Shown piece after piece: positions 1 to 10,646 of a stretch of 64,000 nt of DNA. The stretch is from NCBI RefSeq assembly GCF_050003625.1, contig NC_134398.1, forward strand, positions 102,415,886-102,479,885. Reading direction: 5' to 3'. Within the stretch, counting starts at the first letter, position 1, and each line of letters begins with the position of its first letter. Below the pieces are notes generated by a model, which was given only the letters and a program-made list of their open reading frames with translations, made no database searches and had not been told where the DNA came from. Source of the DNA: Haematobia irritans (taxonomy: Eukaryota > Arthropoda > Insecta > Diptera > Muscidae). The translations under genes and the position numbers were made by a program.

Positions 1-781
1 GAGCCTACACGTCATCTAAACTCTCAGAGGCCAAATCTTCTCCCTGTAAAGATAAGAAAGAAACATTAAGAGATTCTCCCAAAATCTCAGCAGCTTTGAC
101 GCCTTTTGTGGATCCTACACGTTTTCTTCGGTTGAAAGTGGAGCAGACACTTCAGCATCGGCTGCTCTTACGGCTTGCGTAGCAGCAGTACCATCAGTTG
201 CGGGGGCAGTAGTACCACAAACTTCTGCTTTTGTAGGCCTCTTTTTTTCGTATGACGACTCTTTGGATCTATTCCTATAGACCCAAATTGTAGGATTGAT
301 ATCAGGGCTCCTTCTAATCGAGTATGACTCATCTGATCTATTCCTATAGACCCAAATAGTAGGTTCGGTGTTGGGGCTCCTTCCATTGGAGCATGATTCC
401 TGCGCCAATGGCTTCTTTCTTGGTATAGATAGACTTCACATTAGCATTTTGTCCATTAGAGTTTGCCTCAATTTGTTTCCGCATTTCTCTAGCCATCCTT
501 ATAGCCTCCATTGATCTCCATCTCCTAAGAATTTGTGCCCTCAGATCGTCGTACAGATCCTCCATAAGCTCAAAGAGTCCAAGCACTTCCTCAGAATCCA
601 AATCGGCAACAACCATTATATTTTGCAATTTAGTGAATTCCAAATCCAAGCAATGCTTGCTCTTCAACAGTTCTCCGGGAAAATTGTCTAATTCACGTTG
701 GCTTTCACACAATCTATCTTCAAGTCTCCCGACTTGCCACTGGAACCTCCTCTCCAATCCTATTTCAGATTTCGGTTCCAT
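1..781 (-). pseudogene. gag-like ORF of LTR retrotransposon A (partial, frameshifted)
   Basis: A 145-codon frame starts with ATG at 781 (minus) and ends at 344. Its first 100 residues are charged and helix-rich, with many E, K, L and R, resembling the coiled-coil N-terminal part of BEL/Pao Gag proteins. The coding sense continues in another frame over about 115-408, so there is a frameshift near 400. That downstream part contains a two-copy tandem repeat of roughly 65 bp (both copies encode 'PTIWVYRNRS'). The ORF lies directly downstream of a primer-binding site at 947-964 and of an LTR-like sequence, which supports a Gag role. The element runs off the left window edge, so protease and polymerase are not visible. 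The BEL/Pao assignment is inference; the LTR-retrotransposon assignment is firmer. Confidence 0.5.
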
Positions 782-946
782 TACTCTTTACATTAGATGC
801 ATCCTAGCAATCTAATCCTCCAATAAGTTGTTGTTATTTACCCCTGTAAAGAACAGTTGATTTACCTGCACACAGAACGGGGTTCCCTAATGAACACAAG
901 TGTGCAGGATTTTACCGTTTGAATTACCGCGGATGAGGGAAACTCA

Positions 947-964
947 ATCCGGCTCGAAGGACCA
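947..964 (-). promoter_or_regulatory. primer-binding site, tRNA-Tyr type (element A)
   Basis: The plus strand reads atccggctcgaaggacca, the 3' end expected of insect tRNA-Tyr including CCA. The minus strand is therefore an 18-nt site complementary to tRNA-Tyr, where minus-strand cDNA synthesis of element A would be primed. It sits 3 nt from the TG end of the putative LTR and about 165 bp upstream of the gag ATG, the expected order. The tRNA match is from memory of the tRNA sequence, not from a search. Confidence 0.75.
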
Positions 965-967
965 AAA

Positions 968-1250
968 TGTAAAGAAATAATAATAACTTCTTACACGATT
1001 GAGTGGTTGTGAGTCACTAATTTATTCTAAAAAATATCCATCCTTTTATACTAAATCTTAAACTAGCTACAATCTAAATATTCTAAAGTAAAGATAAGCA
1101 AATAATTATACAGCACTATAAGTGCTGTATAAGTAATATTTATGGCCACGCATGTCAACCACATTGCTGCGTTATCAGCTACGGCTACACATGTAATGCG
1201 TTTTCATTTTATTATGCCTTAAGCCTTATCTATCCTAAATACACATATCA
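968..1250 (-). repeat. 5' LTR of element A (right boundary approximate)
   Basis: AT-rich sequence flanking the tRNA-Tyr primer site. On the minus strand it contains a TATA-box sequence, TATAAAAGG (1042-1050), and an AATAAA polyadenylation signal (1021-1026), then ends in CA at 968, next to the primer site. Its right boundary, where BEL element B resumes, cannot be fixed because the partner LTR lies outside the window. The element appears to have inserted into the 3' part of BEL element B, whose coding similarity stops near 1300. Confidence 0.55.
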
Positions 1251-1308
1251 CGGATGGTGCATGTTTAGAAATCTAAACAATCTGTCTATTTTTATAAGGT
1301 CTATTCCT

Positions 1309-2285
1309 TCATAATTTGAGACAAAAGTTTTCCACTTTAATAGGTTTGATTGGATCATCCCATCCAATATCGTCGAGCCACATCATTTGCATAAGCACCT
1401 TTGCATTTATTATCACTGGTGAGAGCCAACTTAACGGATCGAAAAGTTGTGCTGTGATTGAAAGCACTTCCCTTTTTGTAAATGATTCTTTGTGAGCCAA
1501 TTTCTCAGTGACAAAATAGAAACTATCAGAGGCAGCATTCCATCTTATGCCAAACGTTTTTATAGAGCTCTTGTCATCAAAATCCAAGAACTCCTCATTA
1601 AGTGGATGGTCACGAGGTAAATTCTCTAAAATTTTCTTCTTATTAGAAGTCCATTTTCCGAGCTAGAATCCAGCGGATTCCAAATTGGCAATCAGCTGAT
1701 CTCGAGCCTCCAATGCCTCCGAGACAGAATGGGAGCACCAATGAGTCGTCTACATACATATTGTCTCGACCCTATAGTTGACCCCAAAGGTCACGGTATT
1801 TAATTGAAAATCTTGTATTTCTTCTTCTGGAGAGGCACGATATACAATTCGTTGATACGTGGCATGGTCCGGATTGACCAGAATTTGCCTATACATTTTA
1901 GTTATATCGGCGTTAAATACGTATTTGTAAAACCGCCAATTAATTAGTAGTGCTTTCTGGCTTAAAAACGCCTTGATGAGGCAAATAAAAATAATTACCA
2001 GAATCTGATTTAGGAGCATCAATTTCTCCATATGTCCAAGAGACAAATATTCTTCGATGACATTCTCTTCAGATCTGGTTTACGAGCCAATGATTTCTCG
2101 TTCCTAAAAGGCAAATCTACCATATACCTGGCGCTTAACGTTCGTACCGTCGTATTTTTGTAAATTTCCTCACAGAGCCTATCATTTTCAGAAATAATTC
2201 CTTTTCTAGAAACTTCCCAAAATTTTGCCAGTTGTTCATCAATTGACACGCGGGTACAATGTGAAACTCCAATCGATTGTTTCAA
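1309..2285 (-). pseudogene. BEL/Pao reverse transcriptase remnants
   Basis: Three minus-strand frames make one decayed RT. 2285-2019 has the BEL linker 'VRTLSARYMVDLPFR'. 2046-1750 contains the RT palm start 'VFNADITKMYRQILV', with the first catalytic Asp in 'ADI'. 1587-1309 has the post-RT region 'TFGIRWNAASDSFYF' and 'ITAQLFDPLSWLSPV', typical of BEL/Pao polyproteins. The stretch carrying the YxDD motif is missing or degraded around 1590-1750. RNase H and integrase are absent, consistent with truncation at element A's LTR. Confidence 0.8.
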
Positions 2286-2378
2286 TTTCCTATTATTGGC
2301 TGGGCCAGTAACAATCCATCCAAAGTCTGTTTGTTATGCCACTAACGGGTCAAGAACGCCGTGTTTCACCTCACTTAA

Positions 2379-2888
2379 CTAAATTAACGGATACAAATTA
2401 CCCCCTATTAGGATATCCACCGGACCAATTGGAAGATCATAAAATGAATGTCTTGGCACGTCGACAGTTACGTCGCACACTACTAGTGCATCAATTTCCG
2501 CCATGAAATTGTTGTTATGAATTGAGGCGATTTTTAAAAATGCAATTTGCGAACATTTAGCCATTGCACCACTTCCTAGGCCTGTTATTTCAGCTGGGAC
2601 GGGCTTGGTCGGAAAATTTAGTACTTTCTGAATTTTCTTAGAGACAAATGTATCATCTGAGCAAGGGTCAATTAAAGCTCTCACCTTGTGAGCCAAACCA
2701 TCTTTTAAAATATTAATCCAAGCAGTTGCTAACATAGTCTTATTACAGACCGACATATGGTATGCCCTCACATTTTGCGATGTAGACGGCGTTTCAGTGG
2801 ACTGTATACTTTGAATAGCCGGTTGCAGATTCGACAAATTATATATGCTTGAACTATTCTGTTGTACACTTCCTACTATATGCAACAT
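2379..2888 (-). pseudogene. BEL/Pao aspartic protease domain
   Basis: A 169-codon frame contains a retropepsin-like region: an active-site-like ALIDPCSDDTFVS about 95 residues in, then a glycine-rich GLGSGAM flap-like region and the downstream DILIGGNLYPLI motif. Retropepsins normally carry D-S/T-G; here the triad is D-P-C, so catalysis is doubtful. It lies between the gag zinc-knuckle region and the RT region of element B. The frame ends at 2379 just before the start of RT similarity. Confidence 0.75.
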
Positions 2889-2923
2889 TGTATGGTGCTT
2901 TGAACCACATTTCGTACACGTAG

Positions 2924-3268
2924 GTTAGGTTAGGTTAGGTGGCAGCCCGATGTATCAGGCTCACTTAAACTATTCAGTCCATTGTGATACCACATTGGAG
3001 AACTTCTCTCTTATCACTGAGTGCTGCCCGATTCCATGTTAAGCTCAATGACAAGGACCTCCTTTTTATAGCCGAGTCCGAACGGCATTCCACATTGCAG
3101 TGAAACCGCTTAGAGAAGCTTTGAAACCCTCAGAAATGTCACCAGCATTAATGAGGTGGGATAATCCACCGCTGAAAAACTTTTTGGTGTTCGATCGAAG
3201 CAGGAATCGAACCCACGACCTTGTGTATGCAAGGCGGGCATGCTAACCATTGCACCACGATGGTTCCC
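2924..3268 (-). mobile_element. tRNA-derived SINE copy 1 (in BEL B)
   Basis: Read on the minus strand, the 5' end has a tRNA-like head with an A-box-like TGGTGCAATGGTTAGCATG and a B-box GGTTCGATTCC, about 250 bp of body, then a tail shared with the LINE described below, ending in TAACC repeats. A 12-bp target-site duplication, tcgtacacgtag, flanks it (2912-2923 and 3269-3280), so both boundaries are exact and insertion was by target-primed reverse transcription. It interrupts BEL element B between its gag zinc-finger region and protease. Close relative of the copy at 8415-8764. Confidence 0.92.
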
Positions 3269-3462
3269 TCGTACACGTAGATTTAATGAGGCATTTTGCC
3301 GCTGCATACCCTCGGACCAAAATGATGAAGCAACTCTTATTTTTCCTAACAACCGATAGTCTTTGTTTTGGATTCATGTTCAAAAACTTGGGACAACATT
3401 TTAATTCATACATCTCTTTACACAATCCGCATTTCGGATTGCTGACTTTTGCATGATGAACC

Positions 3463-3684
3463 TTTAACTGTTTTGAGTTCTCAAAGTTATTCTTTTTCTG
3501 CAGCGGGCCAAAATCGTGAGTATTCATCATGTCAGATACACTTTCCAATGTCTGAAACCTCTCAGTTAAAACATTTAACTGTTTTGAGTTCTCAAAGTTA
3601 TTCTTTTTCTTCGGCGGGCCAAAATCGTGAGTATTCATCATGTCAGATACACTTTCCAATGTCTGAAACCTCTCAGTTAAAAAT
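3463..3684 (-). repeat. 111-bp tandem duplication inside BEL gag
   Basis: Two adjacent 111-bp units (3463-3573 and 3574-3684) are almost identical. 111 bp is 37 codons, so the duplication keeps the gag frame and repeats a segment containing 'LTERFQTLESVSDMMN'. Few differences separate the units (for example ctgcagcggg versus cttcggcggg), so the duplication is younger than much of the element's decay. Confidence 0.9.
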
Positions 3685-4012
3685 TTACTTAAATCTTCTG
3701 ATTTTGGAAGTTCCGTCTTTTCACCAATGGACTGTTCCCACAGAGACAATGTTAACTTGGGTAAGCTTGAGGAACACTGGAAAACAAATATAGGATCCCA
3801 CGATCCCAAATCAATTTTGTAGAGTTTTTATACCGATATACAATTTGAAATATCCCTATTTAACTTCTTGAGACAAATAAATAAAATTCTCAATTGGGCA
3901 ATATCGAAACCTTCCACTGCCAACTGTACTCCGCGGTTTATCTCCCTGGCCTCACCACTTGTTTTTTGAAACAAGTTTTAGACGGGGCTAAGTTTTTTGT
4001 TATTAATGTATA

Positions 4013-4364
4013 CAGTAATCCCTCGATTTACGTCGCCTCGGTTTACGTTGCTTTGATTTACGTCGTCAAATTTTTGTTCCATCAAACTTCGATTTACGTC
4101 GTCGATTTTTTGCTCGCTTTATCGGAAGCGCCTTCCATAAGTAAAATAAGTATCAACGATGATGACATCGAAACATTTTTTTCTGAAATTCTTACCGAAA
4201 TTACTGAATTACCTTTATTTTTAAAGTTTTTTATTATGTACACGCACATACATACATAAATGGACTTAGGAGTAAGTATGAGCAATTTTTAGTTCGGTTT
4301 ACGTCGTTTCGATTAACGTCGTCAAATTTCGGAACCAATCACGACGTAAATCGAGGGCTTACTG
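4013..4364. mobile_element. 352-bp pogo/Tigger-like MITE in BEL gag
   Basis: Terminal inverted repeats start cagtaatccctcgatttacg on the left and end in the complement of cagtaagccctcgatttacg on the right. TA dinucleotides flank both ends (4011-4012, 4365-4366). CAGT ends with a TA target duplication are characteristic of Tc1/mariner-pogo elements. The motif 'tttacgtcg' recurs several times inside. No transposase is encoded, so it is non-autonomous. The BEL gag frame resumes exactly across it. Confidence 0.85.
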
Positions 4365-4574
4365 TATAGCGGTAGAAAGGTCGCCGAAGCTGGGCCAAGA
4401 CACATAATCCCCATGGAACACTTCTGTGTCACAAGAAGGGATGCTAATGGACGATGAACTCGTCTTGGCTACCCCTTGAGAAACAATTGATTTACTCTTC
4501 CAGTTACCTAATATAGTCATACAGTTCATGTAAATGGTGTGAATCTCACGCATACGCTTTCTAACAGCAGCTTC

Positions 4575-5115
4575 CCAGTAAAAAAAAGCGTCGTCAAAAA
4601 AGTAGTGAAATTTTGGATCCGGAAGCGATGAATTAACACGGGATTGTCATAGGACGGATGTCCACCATTTTAACAGCCGTTGCACTGAATTTGCATCACT
4701 TCGTACTCTGTGATTCAAATTCAGTGTTTTGGATGTGAATTAAAAAATGTCATATTTTGACAAGTAAATATTTTTTATAATTTTTTATGATTTTTAATGC
4801 ATTCTAACGCTTGTCCGAAACGTTTGAAATAAAATATTTTGAAAAATTCGCAATATTTCTTGAATGGATTTTGAATTTTTTTTTTCGACAAAATTTCAAT
4901 AATTTGTACCATTTTATTAAAGCTTACTCTGTTTTAACCTTTTTGAAACAAAAAATTAAATTTACCCATTAAAAATAAGAAAAAAACGAGTTATAAATAA
5001 TTGAATTAAAAAAACTTCCTGTGTAGTTGAAATAAAGAACATCTTTGGGAGTAGATCTTTTGGAAGTGCTTTTAAAGTTGTGCCTTTGGAAGAACTTTCA
5101 AATTTTTTTGCTCGG
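4575..5115. mobile_element. MITE-like insertion in BEL gag (~541 bp)
   Basis: AT-rich, non-coding block inserted between two codons of BEL gag. Its ends are weakly inverted: ccagtaaaaaaaa on the left and the complement of ccgagcaaaaaaa on the right. Its interior (about 4600-4720) has a reverse-orientation relative at 59480-59670 (shared gaaatggtggacatcca), so it belongs to a dispersed family. The boundaries come from the gag reading frame; no clear target-site duplication was seen. Confidence 0.6.
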
Positions 5116-5253
5116 TTTATTTGATTTGCTACACTCTGCGTCCGCATTACATTTCTTATAACTATCTTTTAGTTCTGTCCACAATCCTAGCAACTCCTGT
5201 TTTTCTGCCTCAATCGTTGAGTAATAATAGTTACTTGAGTCAGCCTCGCTCAT

Positions 5254-7779
5254 TTTCTTTGCATGGGCATAGACTTAAGTATTCCTCTACCTATCCCATC
5301 TCGATAATTACTTTACCTTCATTCACAGTATACGGCCAACAAATGTCTATAAAACCAGTTGTATGCCTTAAACTTATTTCACGGAGACAGATTATGAGTG
5401 TAATACAATCAATATTCGCTTTGTTTGTTATTGTTGGTTTCTCTTCAATCATTATTGTTGTTTTTGATTTCAGCTTAAAACCATGCATTGACTAAACTAC
5501 AAGTGTAGCTTAACCAACAAGTGTAGCGTAACCAATCTCAAAATGAATTACCTATAAAATTATTCAAATTAAAACCCTTATACTACTGTGCCTTCTTATT
5601 TACTTTGATACTAACACGTAGAAATTTGTTGTTGCACAAAATTGTTGCCGACCAAAATATTTGTTATTTTTCAAAACAATCGTATATTTATATTCCACAC
5701 ATTTAGCTGCTACACATTTCTTCGGCTTAGTGCTAGCCCGAATTATCCAAAAGAGACAATAATTTTTCACAATGCAAGCAAAACATAAATATTCACAATT
5801 AACGCAAACTTTCCAGTATATAGGGCCAGTATATTATATTGTACAAAAGAAATGTACATACCTTGATGATATCGCTGACTTTTTGTAGAGGCTAGTAGGA
5901 CCAATGTTTAGCTACCTTGTAACCTTTGTAAAATGTATACACCACACACACTTTTGTTTATTTTGCTTATTTAATTCAGTTATTGGTATTTATTGTTTCT
6001 ATTTGTAATTGAGATCAATTCCACGTTCAGGCTTTGATTTTGATTTAAACTTCACTTAGCTCTCTGCCGCTTGCCTCTTCGATATGTTTATTGCAACTGA
6101 GCCAAAAAGAAAAACAATAAATTAAGATCGATTGAAATGTCCCTTTTGAGACTTCAATGCAAAACTTGACGAAAAACAGAATTCAACGGATTGAGAGTGA
6201 GAGAGGCAAACGGCAGAGAGCGGAGGCGATTTGTTCACGTAATACCACTCCACACAGTGGGTCAAATGCTTACGTGAACAATGTCCATATGTATATGCTT
6301 GAAACGACCTGAAGGAATGGTATACGTTCTACACATGATCTCGTTTGACGCTTAGTTTTCTGTTGCTGAAATTATTTACATGGTTTGGACCACGAGTTTA
6401 CATCTTTAGTCCTTCTTGGCCAAAAATACTTCATGCATACTAGTGGGACAATTGGTGTACTGATTTAAAAATATCCCACCATTCAGTCTTAGCTTTATAA
6501 GGGGGTAAGTACCAATCGAAATTTCACACCAAATTTTGAGATCTGCATTTGAAATATCACACAGCTCAAGTGTAAATATAGTTTTTATCGATTGATCGCT
6601 TCTACGCCACCATAGATGTCGTTAGAGTCTTGTGGCCTATATTCACGTAAAAATTGCGAACTTCCACGAAATATCAAAAATGAATTTCTTGCTAAAAAAA
6701 ACAAGAGGTTGTGTATCCCTATACGTATAAAAACTATGTCACCTCTACAATATGCAAGCCATTGAAAATATACAACACTTTGCCCAGTTCTCAAGGAATT
6801 TATAATTGCTTATTTCCGGAAAATTATATTGAATGATGATAAAATGAAGGATATATTGAAGCCATGAAGAAAGCGATTGGATTAAATTAGTTTACTAGAT
6901 TTAATCGGCTATGAAATACAGGCAATACTTGGTAGATGAACTAATCCGAATCAATCATAAAACGAGACAGACGTTTTTATAAAAAATATTGTTAAATTAA
7001 ATTAAACATTGTTATATTTATCTTTATTAAATAGATGTTATATATAATAATGTCATGTAATGGAATTTTTAATTAATTAATAAAGAATTACAAATAAAAA
7101 ATATCCACGAGCTTTCCATTTACTTTTTCAGAAGCTCGTGAACACTCATCGGGCCAGGTAAAGGGAAGTGGCTTGCTCCTAACCGTCTTCTTATATTTTT
7201 TCTGTCCATAATTCTGGAAACGAGCTATGTAACATAACTCTGGAAACGAGCTATTCTAAGACTGGTTCAATGGAAATGATCCAAGTTGACACTACTTTCG
7301 GATCACAATTTGGGGATTCAAACTACTTTTTTGGAAGCTCATTTTTTGCTGGGATGTAATGTTTCACTTCATACACATTGTTTTGAAATATACCACAAAA
7401 AAAAAAAACAATTAGCTTATATTATATTATCTTTTATAATTTAGTTAAAATACAATAAAATTGTGCTAAAAATCAAAATAATGTTTTTATTACATACTTG
7501 ATAAAAAATGCTAAATACCGCCCAGTATTCGATTATTCGAACACCCTATATCTCAAAAACTAAAATTTTAAGAAAAAATCTGATTCCAGATTTAAAATTT
7601 TTGGACCAAATTACCCTAGTATACGAAATTTGGTAAAAAAAATCTACAAGAAACATTTAGCTTGGGCGTTAATGGTTAATTTTCCATTATATTTTTCCCT
7701 TACGACGCGCGCACATTGTCATACGACTTATATTTCTCCATTCGAGGTTTATCTATGATTTGGTTATGGGCCCAACACT
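5254..7779. other. no gene seen; AT-rich sequence
   Basis: About 2.5 kb without a supported coding region. Short frames here have no recognisable domain. Items seen: a perfect 12-bp inverted repeat (ttgttcacgtaa, 6231-6242 and 6270-6281) enclosing a smaller ccact/agtgg stem, and a short direct repeat of ctggaaacgagctat near 7215-7255, next to a possible MITE end (tttttgctggg, about 7346). The LTR of BEL element B might lie at the left end but was not resolved. Confidence 0.5.
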
Positions 7780-7974
7780 TAAGAGGTTGGCTGATAAGTC
7801 CCCGGTCTAACAAAGAAAAACACATTTCTTTGTCAAAATTCGTTTTTATTATTCAAAATAGTTCCCTTCAAGAGCGATACCACGATTATAACGACCTTCC
7901 AATTTTTTGATACCATTTTCTTAGCACTCCTTCGGTTTTGCCTCAAAATAGGCCTAAGTTTCGGCGATCACATC

Positions 7975-9272
7975 TTAATTGCAGCCAAATTTTTTCCCTG
8001 CGAGAATCCTTTTGAGGTCTGAGAACAAGCAAAAGTCGCTTGGGGCCAGATCTGGAGAATACGGTGGGTGGGGAAGCAATTCGAAGCCCAATTCATTCAT
8101 TTTTGCCATCGTTCTCAATGACTTGTGGCACGGTGCGTTATCTTGGTGGAACAACACTTTTTTCTTCTTCATATGGGGCCGTTTTGCCGCGATTTCGAAC
8201 TTCAAACGCTCCAATGACGCCATATAATAGTCACTGTTGATGGTTTTTCTCTTCTCAAGATAATCGATAAAAATTATTCCATGCACATCCCAAAAAACAG
8301 AGGCCATTACTTTGCCAGCGGACTTTTGAGTCTTTCCACGCTTCGGAGACGGTTCACCGGTCCACCGCTGTCCACTCTGCCAACTGTCGATTGGACTCAG
8401 GAGTGTAGTGATGGTTAGGTTAGGTTAGGTTAGGTGGCAGCCCGATGTATCAGGCTCACTTAGACTATTCAGTCCATTGTGATACCACATTGGTGAACTT
8501 CTCTCTTATCACTGAGTGCTGCCCGATTCCATGTTAAGCTCAATGACAAGGGACCTCCTTTTTATAGCCGAGTCCGAACGGCATTCCACACTGCAGTGAA
8601 ACCACTTAGAGAAGCTTTGAAACCCTCAGAAATGTCACCAGCATTACTGAGGTGGGATAATCCACCGCTGAAAAACTTTTTGGTGTTCGGTCGAAGCAGG
8701 AATCGAACCCACGACCTTGTGTATGCAAGGCGGGCATGCTAACCATTGCACCACGGTGGCTCCCGAGTGTAGTGATGGAGCCATGTTTCATCCATTGTCA
8801 CATATCGACGGAAAAACTCGGGTGTATTACGAGTTAACAGCTGCAAACACCGCTCAGAATCATCAACACGTTGTTGTTTTTGGTCAAATGTGAGCTCGCG
8901 CGGCACCCATTTTGCACAGAGCTTCCGCATATCCAAATATTGATGAATGATATGACAAACACGTTCCTTTGATATCTTTTAGGCCTCTGCTATCTCGATC
9001 AACTTCATTTTACGGTCATTCAAAATCATTTTGTGGATTTTTTTGATGTTTTCGTCGGTAACCACCCCTTTCGGGCGTCCACTGCGTTCACCGTCCTCCG
9101 TGCTCATTTCACCACGCTTGAATTTAGCATACCAATCAATTATTGTTGATTTCCCTGGGACAGAGTCCGGAAGCTCATTATCAAGCCAAGTTTTTGCTTC
9201 CACCGTATTTTTCCCTTCAGAAAACAGTATTTTATCAAAATACGAAATTCCTTTTTTGTCGATTTTTTTCAC
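7975..9272 (-). pseudogene. mariner transposase (DD34D), inactivated
   Basis: This enzyme would cut and paste the element. The N-terminal DNA-binding part starts at 9272 with a helix-turn-helix region (DSVPGKSTIIDWYAKFKRGE). An in-frame TAA at 8976-8978 breaks it after about 97 codons. The frame then continues to the first catalytic Asp in 'MDETWLHHY'. A SINE interrupts immediately after that motif. Past a frameshift, the last section (8307-7975) has the second Asp in 'HQDNAPCH' and the third in 'DLAPSDF', 34 residues later. The D,D34D spacing is that of mariner. The stop, the frameshift and the SINE all independently prevent function. Confidence 0.92.
8415..8764 (-). mobile_element. tRNA-derived SINE copy 2 (in mariner 1)
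   Basis: About 350 bp with the same structure as the copy at 2924-3268. On the minus strand a tRNA-like head (A-box region tggtgcaatggttagcatg, B-box ggttcgattcc) is followed by a body and by the LINE-like tail ending in TAACC units. A perfect 14-bp target-site duplication, gagtgtagtgatgg, occurs at 8401-8414 and 8765-8778. The duplicated sequence is mariner transposase coding DNA, so the SINE is younger than the mariner. Confidence 0.95.
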
Positions 9273-9766
9273 AATAACAAAAGTTGCTACACAAAAGACG
9301 CTCTATCTCATAAACTAATTGACTTACAGACGTCAAATTTTGACACGAATCATTTGAAGGTTGGTACTATATAAAAATAATATGCATTTAATACTAGCGA
9401 CGCCATCTATGTGTCAGACCGGGGACTTATCAGCCAGCCTGTTATCATATCAGAAAGATCTTAAAAGCGATTGTAAATAATTTTCAATAAGATAAAAGAG
9501 AATTGTATTTGCCAAGAGAAAATAACGTTTTCTCTTCACGTTATTCTCAGTCGTTGTTCAGAATTTAAATATCTACCAGCGATCAAAAGGTTGTTGTGCG
9601 CTCTGTTTACAAAGTTTCGAATTTACCGAGGAGGAATATACTCATTGGATTTACATTGTATCAGTGATATTTACTGCATGTATATATATAGTTTGGCCTA
9701 GATCACGGTGTAATTTATATGGTGTCATGTTGGGAAAAAAAATCATAATAATAATGTGCTTATAAC

Positions 9767-10638
9767 CAGTGCTGCCGCTACCACTTCAATCGAAGTATTT
9801 TGCTTCATTTTCACAAAATTTACTTCGTCACTCCTTCTTCCAAAAATCTACTTCACTTTTTGTTCTGTTTCAAATTTTAAAAATTTTCCCCATATTACCT
9901 AATTGTTTTTCCTATTCCTTTAATTACGATGAACATAGGGGTTTTAATCATTGTACTATTAACGATGTGGACCGAATTTTGCATAGTTTTTAGAGACCAT
10001 ATACTTACACCATGTACCAAATTTCAGCCGGATCGGATTAAATTTGATTCTCTTAGAGGCTCCGAAAGCCAAATCGGGGGATCAGTTTATAAGGGGGCTT
10101 TATATAATTATGGACCGATGTAGACCAATTTTTGCATGGTTGTTAGAGATCATATGCTGAAACCATGTACCAAATTTCAGCTGGATCGGATGAAATTTGC
10201 TTCTCTTAGAGTCCCCGCAAGCCAAATTTGGGGGTCCGTTTATATGGGGGCTATACGTAAGTGGACCGATATGGCCCATTTGCAATACCATCCGACCTAC
10301 ATCAATAACAACTACTTGTGCCAAGTTTCAAGTCGATAGCTTCTTTCGTTCGGAAGTTAGAGTGATTTCAACAGACGGACGGACGGATGGACATGCTCAG
10401 ATCGACTCAGAATTTCACCACGACCCAGAATAAATATACTTTATGGGGTCTTAGAGCAATATTTCGATGTGTTACAAACGGAATGACAAAGTTAATATAC
10501 CCCCATCCTATGGTGGAGGGTATAATAAAATGAATTCTATTGTGTTTTCAAAAATGTACGCTACTTCAATTTTATTCAATCTACTCCACGTTTTTTCCAA
10601 AATCTACTTCACTCAATTTTTCACTAGCGGCAGCACTG
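9767..10638. mobile_element. hAT-like MITE copy 1 carrying tandem-repeat cargo
   Basis: The ends are cagtgctgccgcta and its complement tagcggcagcactg. A perfect 8-bp target duplication, cttataac, flanks it (9759-9766, 10639-10646). CAGTG-type ends with an 8-bp duplication indicate the hAT superfamily. About 130 bp of subterminal sequence on each side is element-specific. The interior (about 9950-10530) is the 'tatatgggggcta / gaccaatttttgcatgg' tandem-repeat sequence that forms a large array at 58.1-59.4 kb. It encodes no transposase. Apparent frames across the repeats are periodic artefacts. Confidence 0.9.
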
Positions 10639-10646
10639 CTTATAAC

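Larger units (their letters stand above)
1300..5253 (-). mobile_element. BEL/Pao retrotransposon B, degenerate and interrupted
   Basis: Minus-strand pieces occur in the order gag, aspartic protease, reverse transcriptase: gag from an ATG at 5253 down to about 3281, protease 2888-2379, RT 2285-1309. That order, with Gag and Pol of BEL type, identifies a BEL/Pao element. It is interrupted by a MITE at 4575-5115, a pogo-like MITE at 4013-4364 and a SINE at 2924-3268, and is cut off on its 3' side by element A. Stops and frameshifts occur throughout, so it is inactive. Its LTR and primer site were not found in 5254-5500. Confidence 0.85.
3243..5253 (-). pseudogene. BEL/Pao Gag, broken by two MITEs
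   Basis: Gag is the capsid/nucleocapsid precursor of element B. I read it in pieces. An ATG at 5251-5253 opens about 46 residues (MSEADSSNYYYS...). A MITE (4575-5115) interrupts after the SKSNK codons. The frame resumes EAAVRKRMREIH at 4574 and continues to 4365, including the conserved 'FHGDYVSWPSFGDL' capsid motif. A pogo-like MITE (4013-4364) interrupts there, and Gag resumes at 4012 with 'YINNKKLSPV'. A third section (3809-3281) carries a cysteine-rich nucleocapsid region containing CGLCKEM and KCCPKF. Stops are present (for example after KLSPV), and a 111-bp in-frame duplication lies at 3463-3684. The short N-terminal pieces are recognisable only because both flanks of each insertion join logically. 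Confidence 0.75.
7782..9442 (-). mobile_element. mariner transposon 1 (contains a SINE)
   Basis: Terminal inverted repeats share ggctgataagtccccggtct on the left and its complement on the right. Both ends abut TA (7780-7781 and 9443-9444), the mariner target duplication. Without the inserted SINE and its duplicated target the length is about 1.3 kb, normal for a mariner. The transposase is on the minus strand and carries a stop and frameshifts. A second copy, in the opposite orientation, lies at 51530-52795. Confidence 0.95.

Noticed and set aside
5121..5495. 124-codon plus-strand frame
   Set aside because: It lies antisense to the BEL gag start at 5253 and has no domain; a shadow frame.
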